A stretch of DNA of 64,000 bases. Origin: Rhizomys pruinosus. Taxonomy: Eukaryota; Chordata; Mammalia; Rodentia; Spalacidae. Below are positions 10,815 through 23,520 of this stretch, piece by piece. The DNA lies in assembly GCA_009823505.1 (NCBI GenBank), contig VZQC01009572.1:591672-655671 (forward strand), given 5' to 3'. The notes under the pieces are model-generated. The model saw only the letters and a list, made by a program, of their open reading frames with translations, had not been told where the DNA came from and made no database searches. A program made the position numbers and the translations under genes. The stretch's first letter is position 1; each line of letters starts with the position of its first letter.

Positions 10815-13800
10815 CATACATATATATATATCTATATATACACACAAACACACATTAATAGTGTAAATTAATTGAACAGGGTCAGCAAGGGAGTTTCAGA
10901 TGGAAGAGGGGATATAAATAACATCAAATATATTGTATGAAAATCTCAAGAACTCAATAAAGTTTTTTTTTGTTTTGTTTGTTTTAAGAAAGGCCTTGTT
11001 GGGCTGGAGAGATAGCTCAGCGGTTAAGAGCGCTAACTGCTCTTGCAGATGACCTGGGTTCAATTCCCAGCACCAACATGGCGGCTAAGAAATGTCTTTA
11101 ACTCCAGTTCCAGGGGAATCCAAATGCCCTCTTTCTGACTTATAGGCATTGCACGACACGGGTGCACCAACCTACATGCAGACAGTACACTCATACACAT
11201 ACAAAATATATAATAAAAAAAAGAAATCAGATTTTTTATTAAAAAGAAAGGCCTTGTTGGCATATCAGGAAACATGGTCATAACAGCTTCAGGCTTGCAC
11301 ATTCTGCAGCCCACGACGCAAAAAAAAATCAATAAATCAAAATATCATCATGCTTACTTCCCAGAGTCCACAGCAACCTTAATTAAGAGACTTGCTCTTG
11401 GCTCTGCCTCAGAGTTGGGACTCCCTAGGTCATTCACTGTTCAGCGACGCACTGGGTTCAGAGCCACTGGTCATTCTGTCCTGAGTCAAGTGTTAGCTGT
11501 ACAGGTCGAGCAGACGACCGATCGCAGCTATGTGGGGACTCCATGAGATAAGTGGGAAAAGAAAACGTGAAAGAAAAATTGGGAAAAATGTATGAAACAT
11601 GAATGAGCCAGAAAAGTAACTGGCCCAGTGATCGTCAATCTAGCAAACAATGATGAGTGAGCACCCCAGTCTACACAACTAACTTTTCATCGCTCATGGT
11701 GGCCACTCGAACATAAGGTTTAAGCATGCAGAGAATAGATTTTACACTCTAATATTCTTGCCAGTGACTTTAGAAGGTTGCTTTGTGACGCACGCGCGCG
11801 GAACAGTCCTAATCTGAATATGTATAGCTGGTAACGTCAGACCACCACACACAAATAATAACACACTCTTACACCTACCCATCCTAGCACGATCAGTATA
11901 TCCTAATAGAACTGTATTTTAGTCAATATCACCCAACAAATGTTTTTATTTTCTTTTTAATGTTTAGGATGGATTGTCCGCATTTCGCTGCATTTTTATA
12001 CATCGACTTTGGCCTGAATGTGCATCGTGATTCTCGATGGGACTATATTTGGTTAGGTCTCCTCCCTTTCCCTCGCTTCGACCACCGCGCGGACCACCCA
12101 GTACTGCAAGCTCGAGGCTCTCTCTCGGAGATCCATCCCAGGTTAGTTCGCTTCGCCCATATGAAACTCCGATCCTGTGATTGCAACTCCCTTTAATCAG
12201 GGAGTCCTAATCTTTCTTTGGGAGTCCTACGGGAGTTTCAAAGAAGGCTAATAAGTGTCGTCACCTATAATAAATTCTACAATGAGAGTATTGACCATGC
12301 GATTCGGACTCTCCCGTGGCGGGAAAAGTTCCAAATCTCATATGAGAATTGGATTTGAATGCCCAAGAGCCTTCTCACACAGTTTCCGCACACGCGATAA
12401 TCTTCAGTTGTTGTTATTGGGCATGGATACAGCTGGTGTTGGGTTCTAGACATCAAGAGGAATGTGATGCAAAATGAGTGTGTCCAAAGCGCCATTCTAC
12501 AAAGCCCCTGTGCGTGTTTATATAGGACCTCCTAATCAGTCCTGTTCACTCCCTGAAATCTGCACAGGCCTTACTATATTAACTATAGGCCTTTTCTTTT
12601 TCAAACGAACCAACTCTAATCTTCTCGATCTTATATTTTGTGTTATCCTAGGTTCTTTAGAAAAGGGCAACAGTGGAATTATTTGAGATATGTATATAGC
12701 TGTACTCTGCTGTAGTGATCACTTCGTATCCTGTGAGTCCTTGTGTCGAAACTTGGTATTCTGGACTGGCGAGATTTCTGGTTGTGTCGCTTTCTATGGA
12801 GCGCTGACACGCTTCTGGTTTCATGTCGGGAGTAGACCCAACCTTTCGATCCTAACTCGCTAATAGAGAAGCACAAGCAATCTAGGAAGATGATGAGTCG
12901 TGATGGAATTTTCAAGCCCCGGAAGAGCTGCAGCGATAGATTTAAGTTAAATGAGCGTGGTTATCTTTTGGTCTTCATAAGCCCACGCATATGTTCTGAG
13001 ATAGAATATTGGTTGTTAAGGCGTATGAGCATTGTAGGCATATTATTTATCGCACTTCCAACCTCCGAAATGATGATACTAAATACGGGTCTCCTTGCAA
13101 CTGAGGCAGTTGTGAGCGCGCTTCTATGTAAACCGACAATTCCTTGAACGCTAACCCTGTAGAGGTACATGTCTTATGCGCAAATTGGTGCGGCAAACAA
13201 AGGTCAGTTCTCATTTAAGGGAACTATTACACTAAACACCAAGGAAAGAGAAAAGACCTACTAGTCAATTGTAGGTATCGTATTGGAGTATCTTTCAAAT
13301 ACCCATACTAGGCACAATGAGCTGTCCTCTGCATTGCTGTCACAAGTATTTTTCCAAGCCAAGGTGAAAGTTAGTTATAGACTGTTCGCTGATCGGCCTG
13401 TTCGCAGTCTATTGCTTGGAAAAAACTCCTCCCACGGTGAGATCTGCGTGAACTCCCGCGTCTTTGATTGTGCTATTACTTGTGAGATCTTCAGCATCCC
13501 CTAGGGAAATGCTAACTCTCTCGTTTGGGTCAAATTCACTAAATGAAGGCCTGTATATTGTACCTTGCAATTGTGCTGATAGTTGCTTCATGTATATACA
13601 ATCCCTTCACCATTGAGTTAAACGAGTATCATGATCACTTCGGTAAGCATATGGAGTCCTTTAATCACCTCTCTCATTCCATGCAGGTATCCATACTGTA
13701 GGTGCGGTAGTGGGAGCCCTTATACCTCTGTCTTTTAGATGTTTATGATGGTCCTTGGATGTACCCTCCCCAAATGTGTCCAGTCATCCCTTCTGCGTCG

Positions 13801-15203
13801 TTGGGGCTAGCCAATCACACTAAAGATGCCTCCTGGCATTTTGCTTGAATAGCCCCTTGGGTATGAGGGCTTATCCTGCACCTAAAAAAAAATGACCTTT
13901 TCTTATACGCTCCTAAGTTGTGCAATAGAGTCCCTAGAGGGTATCGTATAGTAAGTTAAGTGAGTGATATGGGGCTCATTGAAATCCTGAAACAGAAGAG
14001 TAAGTAGAGTAAATATCCCTTTTTTCAAAACAGTTCTTTATGTCCTATATAAAGTTCGTAAAACAACTCTAAAGATATGCATTTGTCTTAAAACTAGAGA
14101 CCGAAGTTATAGCTCATAATGAGGGATTAATGCGTTCATATAAAAAGTTGTCATCCAACTTTTACAGTTTGGAAACTGCCACGCCAATCTTCTATCAAGA
14201 CGTCGCACTATATTCTCCCTTGCCGTTGGGTAGATCCACAGTAAGCGGCTTCGATAGGTTTAATAATTTGGCATGACTGGGCACGGAGCTCTCCTTGCGT
14301 TTCCTTTCAGTTGATTCACCAACGTATGTGGTTCAAAACCGTTTTTCCAGTTGGCCAACGCACTCTAGTCCTTACATATGGAGTTACAGAACCCTGTCTC
14401 AATACCTAAGCTCAAAACAAATCGCCAAGCTGCCTCTCTTGATCCTTCTTCTTTTTTCCATCAAACTCAGTTGTAAATCCAGGTTTGTTTTGAAATCGGC
14501 ATATGTGTTGCTTCCTTTGTTGGTCTATACTATATAACCATAACTCCTTCTTCTCTTTCCCCATTTTGTTTAGTTCTTTCCTAATGAAATTTTTGCAATT
14601 GCAAAGTTCCCTTGGTTTACTGACAATTAGTAAGAGTATGGTTAGTGTTGTTTTCTGTCTGTAACTCCCCCTCTCTTCTCTTTTTTTTTTAACTCACATG
14701 AGGTCTCCTGAGCAAGAGCCAGTTGATTGCCTAATGGCAGATACTCGATAGAATCATATAGGGTGAGGCGAAGCAACACAATTCTCACATCGAGAATTCC
14801 ACCTCCAGGTGGATTTGATTGGGTGACCTAAAGAGTGATATGAGCTTATAACGTTATGCGGAGCCCAGCCAAAATCATTAAATTACTAGGCTATTGGTAA
14901 AGAATGCGAGCTAATTCCAGAGTACTCGATATCAGACTGAGCAGTGGAGGTGTGATATCGTTGGGTAACAACAAGAATTTATTATGAGAACAAATTGGAT
15001 GTGTGGCTCCATACTACGCTCAAAAGTATACTAAATCGACTGGTCGTACTGTAGATTTTGTGAATAAATTAGCGCGTATATATGTAGTTTGGACCTAGGA
15101 GCCAGCAATTTATCTATCACTACTATTTATGTGAACTCAGATGCATACCTATCAGATTATATCAGAGTTGTAAACCTGTATTAATATACACATTTTTATC
15201 TAT
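10351..15203 (+). other. Noisy tandem copy of 6,924-10,349 (probable raw-read filler)
   Basis: Order and content follow 6,924-10,349 all the way: the AGAAGAATGAGG block, the B1, the CA/TA run, the Lx tail, the B2/B3 SINE with its flanks, then the L1 poly-T and 3' UTR. The first 1.1 kb is close to the source. From about 11,490 agreement drops sharply, with many inserted bases, so 3.4 kb of source becomes about 4.85 kb. Anchor matches include 12,839-12,885 with 8,904-8,940, 13,683-13,760 with 9,402-9,456, 14,190-14,260 with 9,680-9,745, and 15,183-15,203 with 10,332-10,349. A true duplication would not carry insertion-rich noise on one side only. No open frame here should be trusted. Confidence 0.85.
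10998..11240 (+). mobile_element. Second appearance of the 7,600 B2/B3 SINE (assembly copy)
   Basis: This is the same SINE with the same flanks on both sides as the copy at 7,600-7,842, with scattered single-base gains and losses. Because the unique flanks are repeated too, it is not an independent insertion. Confidence 0.85.
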
Positions 15204-18200
15204 CTCTGGGCTGGAGAGGACGCAGTACCTGTATAGAGTTTTTCACTGCAGATTCATGGTGGCTCATCTAGGTCTTGATATTTCCATTAACTCGCATTTT
15301 AAGAGGAAATTGTCATCATAGGTGTTGCCGGGTCATAAGGAGTGGTCATATACTGTTGTATCCACTCTTATTCTGCTAACATACTCCAGACTCTAGTACT
15401 TTCTAGTCATTTACCTATAAAAAGTAGCTTTGGGATGGGCGTTTTTTGAATTTACGTCTGTTAATAATGGCAATAACCTACCAAAAGATCCCTTACTCCA
15501 CTTCCATCCACGCCCTAATCCACGAATTTGCAACCTTATGGTTGGCACGCATCCATTGTTGCTGATAGCAGTCTTTCTGGTTAGTTATGATCTTTTTTTA
15601 CTATGGTAACAATTCACCTCATCCAGGAGAAGATTATTTTATGTTATTTATCTGAGGGGTTGGGGTTGGTACTAAAGAGCATACACGAATATGAAAGGGA
15701 CACCATAATTGTAACTGTATTAGTTTATTCTGGACTGAAGTGTCTCATCTACACTATAACTCAGTAGGAATAGTCTTTCCGAGCTCCAGTCCCATTTATT
15801 CCTGTAATAGTTCATTATGTTGTTTTCCTCTTCTGTTGACTAAGGCTGATAGTTAACTCTGCCATGTTGGTATACATGTAGCCACATTTTCTCATATCCG
15901 ACTCGTCCAATTGGAGGGATTTAGATATATTCAGATTGTAAGAGCCAGGGTCTTTGGGCTGTGTCCGAGCTTTTTGAGCTATGTGAGGAGCAGATCTGCA
16001 ATATTAACATAGCTGTGGGCAATGTTATCCTTTTCAGACAGTACGATTGTGTCGTAGGTGGGGTATATTACACCAGGACAGTAGAGTTGGTATGAACATG
16101 GTGGAATTCATAAATGGAAGGCTCACTTATTTGAGTCGTCTTTAAGGGTTCTCCACACCTGGAGTTTTCCATACGTGGGCTGTACTGAGGTGTTATAGCA
16201 TTGCCTATGCTCAGAAATGGATGAGTGTTCTTCCCTTTTCTTTACCTCGGCAACCTTTCTCCAGCATTCTAGGTAACATGTTCGTGTTCGCTGATCTTAG
16301 GCCATTGTCTGTATTGGCAGTAGGGTGACGTATACTGCTAAGTGAGGCTTATATAATTTTGCATTTTCCTTTATTTCATCAAGAGATGTTTGAACAGCTT
16401 CTAAGATGTTTCTTCGAGACCTATTACTACTATTTTGCGCTCCTCTGTGAGTATTCTTTAATTCCAAGATTTTTGCTCCAGTCTTTTCGAAGTGACTTTA
16501 TCATTGTTGTAGTTGTCTTTACTCTTTTTTGTAGGGTTTTTGAGGAGTAGCTTGAGTATACACCTGAACCATTATGCGGTTGTCAGATGGTTATCTTGGG
16601 GCTGGTGAAGTGGTTTTCCTCGCGGGGCAACATACGGTAGGGGTTCTTCCTCACATCGCTTTATTGTCATTCCTTTGTATGTATCAGCAGCATTTTGAGT
16701 ATTTAAGCTGTAGTGGCCTCCCTTTTTGTCCATATTTTGTCGTATCTCATTTCTTGTCAATACGCTGCATGTCTTTTTGAGTTTAGAATGAAGTACTTTT
16801 CCTAAGACCTATGGATCTGTTGTAGTACTGCTGCCAAGCTTTCTCTTACATATACTACACCTACCGAGAGGTTTGGGGTTTCAACATGGTGATGGTCTTT
16901 GGTTCCTATACTTGGTAGTTTCGGACGCTTTGTACTACACCCAGGTGAGAGCTAGGCGGTTTGAGGACTTTCGGTATCTTTCTTTCTTATTCAAAGTGGC
17001 TGATCCAGGGGATTTTATGCTTGGCGCGGTACTACTCATTTCTAGCTCGGAAGATCCTTCTTGCTGTCTATCTCAGGTGGGTTGTTGTATTGACTGTAGA
17101 GCACTCACGTATTATCACGTGTTTGGGTTTGTCTTCCATGTATTCCCTAGTGTGAGATTCTCATCTTCCTTGAGGCTTGTTCTATAAGGTATTTATGACC
17201 GCCGTGGCTGGATAAAATTGGTATGAGGCTCTCATGGTTGTTGGATCATATCAGTTTTTTATTCCATTGAGTCTAAGAAACTGGTCTGATCCTATTTCCC
17301 GATCGAGACCATTGTGAACCTTAAGCTGTTTTATTGAACTTAGTACCACTTGTCATTTGTTATGAGCGGTTTGATGATATTGGTAATAAGCTGAGTGCTC
17401 CCCCTTTGTTATATAGCTGCAATATGTTCACACGTTCAGGATGCTAGAGAGCTTATCCTCGTGGAGTCTTTGGTTGTTTTATCCCAAGATGTACTGTTGA
17501 GAGGTGGTCTTTTTTTTATATTCCAACGCCTTGTTCTGATATGAGACCCTTAGGGATTTTGGATTGGTGAATTTGGCATTATCAATATGTTGACAACTAA
17601 TTTTTGGTGTAGTGATGGACAATTTTTTACTACCTTAACATTTACTTTTCCCACAATCGCAATTTGAGTACATAGAGGAAAGGTTGTGTCCATCGAATTC
17701 CTGATGTCTTCCTCACACACTCCTTTCTTTTTATTTCAGGAGTTTATTAATTTCGAGTTGTAGAGATCCCTCTGGTTGATCGTGTGCGCTCTAAGGTCTG
17801 TGTCTTCCCTCACGGTACTGCTCTTTTTGGTATTTTGAGAGTGTCTGAGTAATGAATGAGTGGGTAAGGACTCCCATTAGGATATAACCTTAACTTACAG
17901 TTGAATGTTTGTCCTCGCCTGAGTACATGAATGCGCCACTAAATTGTTTTTTCTAGAGAAATTTATATCCCTTGGTATCCGTGCCCACATCCACTCTAAC
18001 TCAAAGGCTCTTTATATGATTATTCCCTTAGGAGAAAGTGGCTTTCTCTGGTGAGATATTTCTTAGAGTTAACCTCTTTATGGAACCAGTACAATGAATA
18101 GTCATACAACTGCAAACCTATAGGGATAAGCTTGATTTTTCCGCTCTCTTCAAGCCACACAAATTAGAACATTTCCTGTGCTAATTTGCTCTTTTCTTCG

Positions 18201-21200
18201 CTTGCCTTATTAGCTCTTTTTCGCAACGGAGATTCTTTGTACCCAGCACGTGATGATACTTGATAGTAACGGAAGTAGTTAGACATGGATCGGGAGGGGA
18301 GCAGTCTTGACTTGACCCGATGTTTCTACCCTGGGATTGAGATATTAGCGGTGTATGAGTGACAAGTTGCTGAGTCTTATGGTTAGATTCCCCATTTTAG
18401 GAAGTGAATCACTAGCTGGGCTGTGGGTTGTTGAGTCCTGTCATATTGGCTTTTTTGATTACATTATGAGGAGGAGAGGAGAATAGATCGACCTTTCCAC
18501 GGATGTGCGAATTCCCTCACCATGGAGCGTATTAAAACACCTGAAAGAAGAGAGGATCGAGCTGGATTTTTTGCGCAAAGAGGACTTTCCTCTGCATAAC
18601 ACCAATTGAGATAGCCCATTGGTGTGGATGTAATAATAGGTAAGTCCTGTTTAATTAATATTTTTTATGCTGTAGTTGGTTCTACAATGTTGTTTTTTCT
18701 GTTGTCTACCTACCTAGTCCACGTGTGAATAATTGTTTGAGTGATGTGTAGGTTTGATAATCTTCGTATGTTGCCAATACCCCCATGCTCTCTGCCGCCA
18801 TTCTCTGTCCTCCATGGAATGCGACAGCTTGGTCATGGTGGATTTGTATTTTATTCGCTCTGTGTCGATGCTTGTATCCTCGTATTTCCCGTCGAACTCC
18901 TTGCCTAGAATCTCTGTTTTCAATGAATTTAAAGGGCGATCTTCTGTTTCCTCTAGGCGCAGATTGGGTCTTCACTAGTCATCTCCTTTTTGAGGTTGTA
19001 TCTTTCACCTGGTGTTTTTTGTGGTATAAGGCGAGTATACCAATAAGTCTGGTCCCAAGCGGACCCGAAACTAATAGGGACACATGGATTTCGTGGGAGA
19101 AGTCCGAAATGCCGTTTTGTATTCCTTGCTCTGTAATATCAGATACATTAAGTTGTAAGTATAATGTGGTTATTATATGTCTTAGTGTCAGAAAATATTT
19201 ATCTTAAATTGAAACATTTCTAGACGATCAGACCACACATCCGCGCGCGCGACTGGGAGCATCATTCTATCTATGCACGACAGGTCTATCGAGGAGCCAC
19301 TAATCAATATTTACATATATCTTCGATTAATTATACTTCCTGTACTATAATATTGTGATCTGAATTAGGCTGTACAATATCTCTATCTTGGTATTGAGTC
19401 ATTTTGTGATTTCCCAAAGTGAATTTCAAAGAATAATTTCATTAATCCAATTATCTTCTAGGTATATCTATTTGCTCCAGAACTTAGTAGAGTGATTGAA
19501 TGGTCTATTGTGAGGGAGTACTGGGGGAGTGTTACCGTATTGCATTGTCTGTGGTAGTTTTTTCATGTACGTCTGATGATCGCATGTATGTGCCCCATAT
19601 TCTATCAACAACTTGAAATAATCTTGTTCTGAGTGGAAATTGGAGAGTTAAGTTTTCCCACGACTCTTCCTAATATACGTATTTTTTGGGTTGAGGGAGA
19701 CTCCTTGGGGCTAAAAGATGGAGTGCTTGTCTAAGGAGGTCTGTCCGTTTATTGATATCCTAAAGGGAATACTAACAGGTACAAAGAAAAGGAACCTTAT
19801 GCTTCTATGGGATATACATTGATTTTTTAATGGTGTAAATGGTTTATATAGTCGTTTTCGTTCTTACTATTTTTCGTATCCTGGATCTCTCTGCTCTGAA
19901 TGTAGAATTGTATAATAAGAGCTCTTGTATCAATGTACTGACATTTGCCGTTTTATGGCGAGTTGCGATGGCTTAGTTTTTGTTGTTTCTGTCCGAAGTC
20001 ACTTGAGGCTTTAGTCTCATGCAGCTGCTTGTGGATGCGTTATCACTTTGTGTTCATCGTTTCTGTTGTAATTATTAATTTAAGAAGTCAGCGGAGAGCA
20101 TATGAAGCTCTCCCTTTCTCATTATGAGACGGAGCTTTCCTTATAATGTTAATCTCATCACGATTAATTGCGCTGAAGATGGCTCTTGACTCTTCCTTCC
20201 ATCATTTGAATCCACTATTCAAGCAGATTGCTCCAGGAAGATGTCCAGGTTTTCCTATTTCTTTTTCTTTTATTTCTTTCCATCCTTGACACACTACTAT
20301 TAATCTATGGCTAGAGATGTTGTTTAGTGCTACCATGTGTACCTTGTGAGGGATTGTAGGGTTAATTCTTGTTGATAAGATAAAACATTCCGAAGGTTTA
20401 GTATGCGAATTGTGGTCTGATAGAAAAATAAGCTAGTTGATACCACTTTATTTCAATACAATTTCTCATAAAATTAATGTGAGTTTTTTTCCTTTCCCTG
20501 CATGTACCCAGTATAATAAATGGTCTATTTTTGATTGACATGTTCCACAATGAGTTGGTGCATGAATAGTAAGCAAAGTGCCTCCATTCTCTCCCGTAAG
20601 ATCATTGGGGATAATCGAAAAATTTGATTGAGAAATCCAGACTCTTATTTGGTAAACTGGTGAGGGATCACAAGAATATCGTTGTAAATTTGGTGATAGC
20701 GTATATTTAGCTTTTTCGATCCCGATGCTCTCTCGCTTTATCTCTTGTGAGTCCTGTGTGACCAGTCTAGGGGACTTCTAGTGGGTATGATAGGTCTCCT
20801 AGTATTAGTAGTGACCTGAGGAGTTACTCACCTCAGTGCTTGCAAGTTATGCCGTGAAATTGGTCCTTATCATAGGAGTAATTGAACCCGTGCAACCGGT
20901 GTTTGGTGCATCCTCCCATAATATGGTGGAATTATAATTGTGTAAACTTCTCCATCTGTTACAATTTGTATGCATTTAAATAAAGCCACTGTAGTGGCCC
21001 TCTGTTGTCTCTTTGTGCATGTTCACTATCGGTTCTGTCGCAAGTGTTGAAGTCCTACTTTGTTTCTTTGTTGATGTTTGACTAGAGTGCCACTGAATAT
21101 GATCTAGATGACGCTGCTTGTTCTGCTTCTTGGCTGCCACCCGATTGTGTCGGTTGTGTGGGGTGAGTATAGCTTTCTTCCATCCCTTCACCTTAAGATA

Positions 21201-23000
21201 TTGGTGCCTACATTGAAAATTTGAGATGGGTTTTCCTGCTCATATCAGAGCCAGGATAGATGGGATTTCTGTTTCCAAATCCATTCTTCCAGTCTATTTC
21301 TTTTGTTTAGGGAGTTTAGCCCATTAATATTAATAAAAGGTGTAAAAAGTCATGAATAGATGAGATAGCAATTCGCTTCCTTTCATTATTTTAAACTTAT
21401 CGCATTTGTGCGCGAACTGAGGAAACAATCGATTGTCGAGGCTTCCTATATGGATGTATGTAATTATTAATTTAGTTGTACTTTTTCACTTAAGGTGTTT
21501 GACCCGGATTGGTGCTTAGCCCTGCTCTTCGTACTTCCCTTATGTGCCAATGTGCCCCTTCCACCAGTGTTTTCCTTGCCCACTTGAAGAGTATGAGTGT
21601 TTTACTCCTCTCAGACACTTGTGAGTGGCCATCATTCCTCTGATAGATAGGTATCTGCTACACTGGGAAATGATTTTTTGTTACAGCATCTTCGCCGCTC
21701 TTTCTGAAAAGTATAGTCGAGCATATTTTTTTTGCTAGTCGATAGACAAATTAAAAGAAAGATCATCTGGGTTCGAACAAGTCCGTATTCCCACTTAGGA
21801 CGGGCACTCGCTTATGTGCTTGTCCCTCTAGGGTGTTTAACTTGTCATTAGCATTTTCCATGGTTGATGTTGGAGCGAGAAGTCTAGTTTGTATATTCTG
21901 ATTGTGTTTCTCACATTATGTAAAGAGTGCACATTGGTTATCTTTAAGTAGGCGCCTCACAAGAATTCTTTGTTGCGTTATCTCTCTTTGGGACATGCTA
22001 GCACATTTTTTATACTATCAATATTGGTGCGGTGGGGATGTGTCTATTATCTGATCTTGAGTCTAGGTTGGTGGACCTTATGTGCTTCTTGTCATAAGTG
22101 TAGAATATAGGTTTTATCTCTTATTTTTTTATGTCTTGGGATAGCTATCTTCTAGTCGTAGTTATTGCGTTGTGGAACGAGAGTCTTGGATCAATATACT
22201 TAATTCTCTTAGTTTTGAGAATTTCTTCTCCTTTTCCTCGCCATGTCGGTCTGATAGCAATACGGTGGCGTTGTTTGAGCCTTGGTATTCATGATGTAGG
22301 TTGCGGGGCCATATTTCCTGGTTTGTTCCACGTGTTTGTGTCATTTGTTTGAATATTTTGCATAGTCTTGTTTGATTTGTGATGGCTTTTGTGTTAATTT
22401 GCTTCTGGTTGTGTAAATCTTCTCCACCGATTTCCTAGTATATTTCCTTGTGTTTGTCTGGCTTCGCATACGCAATATATACTATGCTCAGTAGAGAGCT
22501 TATTTCCTTATCTCTATTGTTCTATGTTGGAGAGTGTCAATGTGAGGATCTGAGATTCGCAACTAGGCTTCTATGCACCTCTTCAATACCTGTGTTTTCT
22601 CATGTTGCCTTGAGTAGGCAAGCGTATCTCTCCTGCGTCGAGTCTCCAATCAGCTTGCTTCTGCATGCTCATCACGAGATCTCCTCTCTTGTGTGCTTCT
22701 GCATTGGTCTCTCGTGCATGCTCTCGGTGCAATGGGCTGTGCCTTCCCCTTGGTCTGAGCCTTCAGCTCTCTCCTTACCTTGGTTGCTTTAGTTTTGCAT
22801 GCTTTCTACATTCATTTCGGAGTTAGAGGCCTTGGTTATTTCATACCTCTAGTTCTTTCTGAGTTTGTTGGTTGTTCCTTTAGTTCTTTCTGAAGTTTGT
22901 CATTGTATCCCTTAGGTCCTTTTTGAGTTTTTTCATTCTCTCTCTTTAGTTCTCTATATTCTTTATTTTTTTCTCGCTCTAGTTCTTTCCGGAGTTTGTC
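15204..23000 (-). pseudogene. L1 ORF2 and ORF1 in uncorrected, insertion-rich sequence
   Basis: Patchy alignment shows antisense L1 coding sequence in order. ORF2 C-terminal sequence near 15,780-16,340 matches 38,187-38,640. The ORF2 start/endonuclease area near 21,240-21,350 matches 46,095-46,200. The ORF1 coiled-coil area near 22,860-23,000 matches 47,330-47,470. Frames are destroyed by frequent inserted bases, so ORFs seen on the plus strand (16,359, 16,873, 18,785, 22,448 and others) are noise. The length is about 1.4 times what an L1 would need, similar to the expansion measured in the duplicated segment. Confidence 0.8.
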
Positions 23001-23091
23001 AAATCTGTTCCTTTAGTTTCTTTCTGATGTTTGTCATTGTATCCCTCTAGGTCCGTTTTGAGTTTTTCATTCTCTCTCTTTAGTTCTCTGA
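22883..23091 (-). repeat. Duplicated block in L1 ORF1 coiled-coil region
   Basis: The block around 'gtttgtcattgtatccc' plus 'ttcattctctctctttagtt' occurs twice, at about 22,883-22,957 and 23,020-23,091, offset by about 136 bases. Rodent L1 ORF1 is known for a length-variable tandem repeat in this region. The left copy lies in noisy sequence and the right in cleaner sequence, so an unmerged read overlap is the competing explanation. Confidence 0.5.
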
Positions 23092-23520
23092 ATTCCTCTT
23101 TATGTTCTTTAATTTCTCTGCATAGGTCTGCAATTATCCTCTAAGATCTGTTCCTTGGTTCTCCTCCAAAGGGTCCCATTGTAGCTGGTCTCCTACAGGT
23201 TTGGTAGAGCTTGGTGCAGGATTATCCTGTGTCTTTCCCATGTTGTCCCTTCGTCGTGTCCTGGCATGTGGGCTCCCTTTTGTGGTTTAGATCACAAATA
23301 GCAGAAGGTTTTGCTTTCCTCCTTCAGATAACTTTTTTGTTGTTTTGTTGTTTCCCTCCTCCTCCTTGTTTATGGAGTATGGACTTGTCTGCTTTTTCAA
23401 TTTTGTTGCTGATATTAGGTATTGGAAGCCAAAGCACTCCTTCTCTTTCTTGTTCTGAAAGGTTCTCCAACGGGGGGGGGGGGGGGGGGTATATGCCTGA
23501 TCTAAGCCCGGCCCCGGCAG
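23001..23520 (-). mobile_element. L1 ORF1 start and 5' UTR, cleaner sequence
   Basis: On the minus strand an ATG near 23,238 opens a frame (start MGKTQDNPAPSS) that parallels the ORF1 start of the older L1 at about 47,610 (MGKAENKSPLNS). Upstream of it, in transcript sense, come a non-coding stretch and an 18-base G run (C on the L1 strand) that separates the UTR from the monomers. The frame meets a stop after roughly 35 codons, and an upstream ATG looks one base short of joining it. Leftover sequence error or true decay are both possible. Confidence 0.6.
23472..23489 (+). repeat. Poly-G tract of 18 bases
   Basis: An uninterrupted run of G lies between the L1 5' UTR and the monomer array. 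Such a run is prone to sequencing-length error and to quadruplex formation. Confidence 0.9.

Noticed and set aside
10351..15203. Recent segmental duplication or diverged tandem paralogue
   Set aside because: Divergence jumps within a single copy and is dominated by inserted bases, also in repeats that should be equally old on both sides.
16359..22800. Plus-strand open frames of 60-140 codons, such as 16,873-17,187 and 18,785-19,207
   Set aside because: They lie in uncorrected antisense L1 sequence; frames are products of sequencing noise.
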